A stretch of DNA of 36,420 bases from assembly GCA_022792415.1 (NCBI GenBank), contig JAAWAY010000151.1, positions 1-36,420 of the forward strand, read 5' to 3'. The stretch comes from Eggerthellaceae bacterium. Its GTDB lineage: Bacteria > Actinomycetota > Coriobacteriia > Coriobacteriales > Eggerthellaceae. Both the position numbers and the translations under genes were made by a program. This document shows positions 32,650 through 36,420 of the stretch, one piece after another. Numbering within the stretch: the first letter of the stretch is position 1; each line of letters starts with the position of its first letter. The notes beneath the pieces were generated by a model. It ran no database searches, had not been told where the DNA came from, and worked only from the letters and a program-made list of their open reading frames with translations.

Positions 32650-34803
32650 ATGATCAACGTATCGTATGAGTTCAAGGCAGCGGCGATTGACGAGCCGAAG
32701 TACCTCTCGAAGGCAGAGCTGGTGCTTGCCTCGGGCAAGCGCGTCAACCTGACCGGCGACGACTTCCTTGGCGAGTTCCAGTTCGACCACTCGACGTCGG
32801 CGCAGGGGACGTTCGAGGTCGGGGCGGCCGTGACCGGCAGCTTCCGCTGCTCCCTCAACAACATAGACCAGAGGTTCGAGAAGTACGACTTCACCGGCTC
32901 ACGTCTCATCGTCCAGCTCGGCCTGCTCCTACCCTCAGGGGTGGAGGAGTGGATTCGCAAGGGCACCTACTGGGTCGAGCAGCCCGACAGCTACAGCGGG
33001 CGCATAGACCTGTCATGCGTCGACTCGATGATTAAGTTCGATCGCCCCTACGATGACGTCACGACCCGGTACCCGGCCACCGCGTCAACTGTGGTGCGCG
33101 ACGTGTGCAGCAAGTGCGGCGTCCCCCTGGCGTACTCTAACTTCGCCAACAGCAATGTCGTGTTCAAGGTGCGCCCCGAGGGCTGCACGTGCCATGACGT
33201 GATCTCCTGGGCCGCCCAGGCAACGGGTAACTACGCGCGCATAACCAACGAGGATCGTCTTGAGCTGGCGTGGTACGACCCCTCGGCGTTCGAGGACGAG
33301 GATTGGCTTGACGGCGAGGAGTTCGACGACGGCTCGCCCTACCAGTCTGGCAGCAAGGCTGACGGCGGGAACTTCATCGACTACACGTCCGGTTACGTGT
33401 GCGACGGTGGAACCTTTGAGAACGGGAACATCGTCAACCTATATGCCTACAGCAGCGCGCAGGTTATGACCGATGACGTAGTGGTCACCGGCGTGCGCGT
33501 CACCGCCTCGGATGAGGCCAAGGCCGACGGATCGGCGGGCGAGAAGGGCGAGACGGCGCTGTCCGGCTCCGAGGGCTACGTCATCGAGATAGAGGGGAAC
33601 CCGCTCATAGCCTACGGTGAGGCGTCAGCTGCGGCACGCCGCATAGCGGCCCGCGTGGTGGGCCTGGTGTTTCGGCCTTTCGACGTGTCGAGCATCGGCG
33701 ACCCGAGCGTCGAGCCGGGAGACCCCTGCGTCATAACCGACCGGCTGCAGAACACCCATCGGTCGTACCTTACATCGGTGGGGTTCAAGGTCGGCTCCTT
33801 TGCGGCCTACAGGTGCAGCGCCGAGGCCCCGCTGCGCAACTCCGCCTCCTACGGCAGCGCGGCGACGCGGGTGATCAAGGGCCTTCAGTCTGCGATAAAG
33901 GCCGAGCAGACCGAGCGCGAGGCGGCTATCCAGCGTCTGAACGACGACCTTGAGAACTCATCCGGCATCTACACGACCAGCGAGCGCGATTCTGGCGGGG
34001 CGGTCACCTGGTACATCCACGACAAGCCAGCGAAGGCCGACAGCAAGTTCGTGTGGAAGGTCAACGCGGCCGGGATGGGGATCAGCGTCGACGGGGGCAA
34101 GAGCTACGCCTACGGCCTCGACAAGTGGGGCAACGCGATCCTCAACTCGATCTACGCCATCGGCATCAACGCCGACTACATAGACGCCGGCGCGCTGCGC
34201 GTGAAGAAGAACGGCAAGACCGTGTTCTGCGCGGACGCCGGGACAGGGGACTTCTGGTGGGACACGGCGTACAGCAAGCTCAGCAATGACGGGAAGCTCA
34301 CCGTGGCGAGCGGCAAGATCGGCGGCTTCACGCTTGAGAAGGACGCCATGTACTCGAACGGAAAGTCCGGGATCGACACGCTTGTCAAGGGCGTCTACAT
34401 GGGGCCGGATGGGCTGTCAACGTCAGGAACTCCCAATGGCTATAGGTACATGTCGTGGGTAACCGTCAAGAACGGCGAGATCAAGGGCGGGTGCTATGAC
34501 ACGTCTGACAAGAAGAACCATGACTCCGGGTGCATAAGGTTCGACTCGGGGAATTTCAAGTACGGCACCTCGTCAAACATAGAGATAGGCGGCAGGGAGA
34601 ACATCTCGCTCTGCTCCCCTTACCTCATCGTCAGTACGGCGAATCCCTACAACGCCTGGTCAACTGGGAAAACCGGCGTTGGGTTCACCGGAAGCCAGTT
34701 CGTAGGTACGGGCCTAAGGCAGAACGGGAACCTCATAACCATAGTCGGCAGGTACATGCATTTCGTCAACGGTATTTTCGTCGGTGCCGATACGTACCAA
34801 TAG
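32650..34803 (+). CDS. Tail-associated/baseplate hub protein
   Basis: 717 aa after TMP; SYLTSVGFKVGSFAAYRCSAEAPLRN and later receptor-binding-like region. Confidence 0.75.
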   Translation: MINVSYEFKAAAIDEPKYLSKAELVLASGKRVNLTGDDFLGEFQFDHSTSAQGTFEVGAAVTGSFRCSLNNIDQRFEKYDFTGSRLIVQLGLLLPSGVEEWIRKGTYWVEQPDSYSGRIDLSCVDSMIKFDRPYDDVTTRYPATASTVVRDVCSKCGVPLAYSNFANSNVVFKVRPEGCTCHDVISWAAQATGNYARITNEDRLELAWYDPSAFEDEDWLDGEEFDDGSPYQSGSKADGGNFIDYTSGYVCDGGTFENGNIVNLYAYSSAQVMTDDVVVTGVRVTASDEAKADGSAGEKGETALSGSEGYVIEIEGNPLIAYGEASAAARRIAARVVGLVFRPFDVSSIGDPSVEPGDPCVITDRLQNTHRSYLTSVGFKVGSFAAYRCSAEAPLRNSASYGSAATRVIKGLQSAIKAEQTEREAAIQRLNDDLENSSGIYTTSERDSGGAVTWYIHDKPAKADSKFVWKVNAAGMGISVDGGKSYAYGLDKWGNAILNSIYAIGINADYIDAGALRVKKNGKTVFCADAGTGDFWWDTAYSKLSNDGKLTVASGKIGGFTLEKDAMYSNGKSGIDTLVKGVYMGPDGLSTSGTPNGYRYMSWVTVKNGEIKGGCYDTSDKKNHDSGCIRFDSGNFKYGTSSNIEIGGRENISLCSPYLIVSTANPYNAWSTGKTGVGFTGSQFVGTGLRQNGNLITIVGRYMHFVNGIFVGADTYQ

Positions 34804-34813
34804 GAGGCTGATA

Positions 34814-35185
34814 GTGCTAATTAGCAACAAGCGCATGTCTGAGATGATCGACCAGCTAGCCCCGGTTCTAGAGAACAGAGACATCGTCGGATACGCGGCC
34901 GCACGCAACACGCGCGTCCTCCGCTCTGAGTGCGCAGAGTTCCTTGACATGCAAAAGCGCCTGATCATCGAGCTTGGCGAGCCTGTCCTGGACGACGATG
35001 GCAACCCTACGGGGGAGATCGAGCTAGCGTTAGACTCGCCGAGATTTGCCGAATTCTCAGAGCTTATCGGGAAGTTGGCGGACGTAGAGCATGAGGTGGA
35101 GTTGTTCACGCTCCCCATCGAAGAGGCCATCGGAAAGCTGACGGGTACGCAGTTACTCGCGCTCGACTGGATGTTTGAGGAGTAG
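34814..35185 (+). CDS. DUF1617-like tail module protein
   Basis: GTG start after taggaggct SD; LISNKRMSEMIDQLAPVLENRDIVGYAAARNTRVLRSECAEFLDMQK. Confidence 0.65.
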   Translation: MLISNKRMSEMIDQLAPVLENRDIVGYAAARNTRVLRSECAEFLDMQKRLIIELGEPVLDDDGNPTGEIELALDSPRFAEFSELIGKLADVEHEVELFTLPIEEAIGKLTGTQLLALDWMFEE

Positions 35186-35187
35186 AG

Positions 35188-35895
35188 ATGGCAATTCAGC
35201 ACAGACGCGGAGTCTACACGAGATTTGACCCCAAGCGCCTGGTGGCAGGGGAGTGGGCCATAGTCCTGTCGGGAGATCCCATCGCCTCCGACGGCATGGC
35301 CGCCTATATCTGCTTCGCCAGCGGTACGGTCAAGCGCGTGGCGACCTACGAGGACATGGCGGACTTCTTCGCCCAGATCAAGGACGACGCGGTGGCCTAC
35401 GTCTACGACGTGTCCACGGCTGACGCTAGGGCCGAGTACGAGCGCCTGCGCGACCTCATGGGGGATCAGGAGGCGGCGCGCGTGCTGGCCGAGGAGGGCC
35501 GCGTCTCAGCGGAGGAGCTGCGCGTCACCGCCGAGGAGGCCCGCGCCATCGCCGAGGCCGCGAGGGCCGCGTCCGAGGAGGGGAGAGACCTCGTCATCAA
35601 GGATTTCGAGCAGAAGGTTGCCGACGGCTTCTTCGACGGCGCCACCTTCCGCCCGGCGATCGACGAGCTGGGCAACCTCTCGTGGAGCAACGACAAGGGC
35701 CTCGAGAACCCGGCGACCGTGAACATCAAGGGGGAGAAGGGCAACGACGGCGTAGTGACAGAGCTGTCTGCCGGGATGTACGCCCTGCAAGTGGAGCCTG
35801 ACGGGCACCTGTGGCTCGTCTACGGGGACGGCGCGAGCCTCCCCGACCTGAGCATAAGCGACGACGGCCACCTGTGGCTGGGATTGGAGGGCTAG
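35188..35895 (+). CDS. Baseplate upper/tail-tip protein with coiled coil
   Basis: MAIQHRRGVYTRFDPKRLVAGEWAIVLSGDP...; EEGRVSAEELRVTAEEARAIAEAARAASEEGRD; GEKGNDGVV. Confidence 0.8.
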   Translation: MAIQHRRGVYTRFDPKRLVAGEWAIVLSGDPIASDGMAAYICFASGTVKRVATYEDMADFFAQIKDDAVAYVYDVSTADARAEYERLRDLMGDQEAARVLAEEGRVSAEELRVTAEEARAIAEAARAASEEGRDLVIKDFEQKVADGFFDGATFRPAIDELGNLSWSNDKGLENPATVNIKGEKGNDGVVTELSAGMYALQVEPDGHLWLVYGDGASLPDLSISDDGHLWLGLEG

Positions 35896-35896
35896 G

Positions 35897-36420
35897 ATGC
35901 CTAGGATCGACCTCGGGCGAGTGGTTGGGCGCGATGGCGGGTTCGGCCCCGTCCACGCCAACTACGTCAACAACGGCGGCGAGCCGAACGTGAGCGTGAG
36001 CATGGCGGGGGAGGACGACGCCAAGGAGTTCAGCTTCAACTTCGAAAACTTGGTGAACGACCCCATCACCTCGTCGGAGATCGAGAGCGTCGCCAACGGC
36101 CTCGACGTCGCCGACTCGTCCAGCACCCTCACGCTCACCGGCCTCAAGAAGCTGTGGACGATGATCAAGGCGAAGTTCGCAGCCATCAAGCACGGCCACA
36201 GCGGGTCGGACATCACCGACGGAACACTCTCGCGGGCCAAGATCGACCCCGCATTTGAGGGCGACATCGCCGATTTGGAGGCCGCCTGGGAATCGGTAGG
36301 CCAGGCGAGGCGTCTTACAAATATCGGATGCACGCAGTACAACGCTTGGATTGAGGTCACCGGGACGACCGGCGAAAAGAGGATGCTCGTCTTTAACGAC
36401 AAGGAGATCAGTGTGCAGAA
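35897..36420 (+). CDS. Tail fibre/receptor-binding protein, truncated by window end
   Basis: ATG after ttggagggctagg; MPRIDLGRVVGRDGGFGPVHANYVNNGGEPNVSVSM...AAIKHGHSGSDITDGTLSRAKI; open at 36420, so absent from ORF track. Confidence 0.8.
   Translation, partial: MPRIDLGRVVGRDGGFGPVHANYVNNGGEPNVSVSMAGEDDAKEFSFNFENLVNDPITSSEIESVANGLDVADSSSTLTLTGLKKLWTMIKAKFAAIKHGHSGSDITDGTLSRAKIDPAFEGDIADLEAAWESVGQARRLTNIGCTQYNAWIEVTGTTGEKRMLVFNDKEISVQ

Overview
The window is the left part of a temperate siphophage-type prophage in a high-GC host, probably a gut actinobacterium of the Coriobacteriia (host is inference). It starts at a tRNA-Leu(TAA) gene that abuts a convergent tyrosine integrase, so the left attachment junction is probably at the tRNA 3' end. 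In order it carries: a lysogeny/conversion module on the minus strand (integrase, DUF2335-like membrane protein, secreted Ig-like protein, XRE-S24 repressor); an early operon (YraN-like nuclease, DUF1351, Bet/RecT, SSB, replisome organizer, DnaC-type loader); a block of small translationally coupled, Cys-rich accessory genes; a second regulatory locus (minus-strand HTH gene, divergent small HTH gene, Bro-N/KilAC antirepressor); packaging and head genes (ParB-DUF4417 fusion, TerS, TerL, portal, minor capsid with toxin-like tail, YjcQ, VRR-NUC); and capsid, connector, tail tube, tape measure and tail-tip genes. It ends inside a tail-fibre gene. Strongest unexplained signals: (1) nine AATC-A-rich repeats at 11-12 bp spacing that run through all three reading frames inside the replisome-organizer gene (candidate origin iterons); (2) a P22-immI-like secondary immunity locus with three GTATGNCGA motifs and a perfect 11-bp hairpin before the antirepressor; (3) an exact 20-bp intergenic repeat containing a 16-bp dyad upstream of both the packaging and capsid modules; (4) a minor-capsid C-terminal toxin-like module with a coupled small downstream gene; (5) an out-of-frame small ORF with its own Shine-Dalgarno inside the DUF2335-like gene. 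No database search was run; all family names come from motif recognition.
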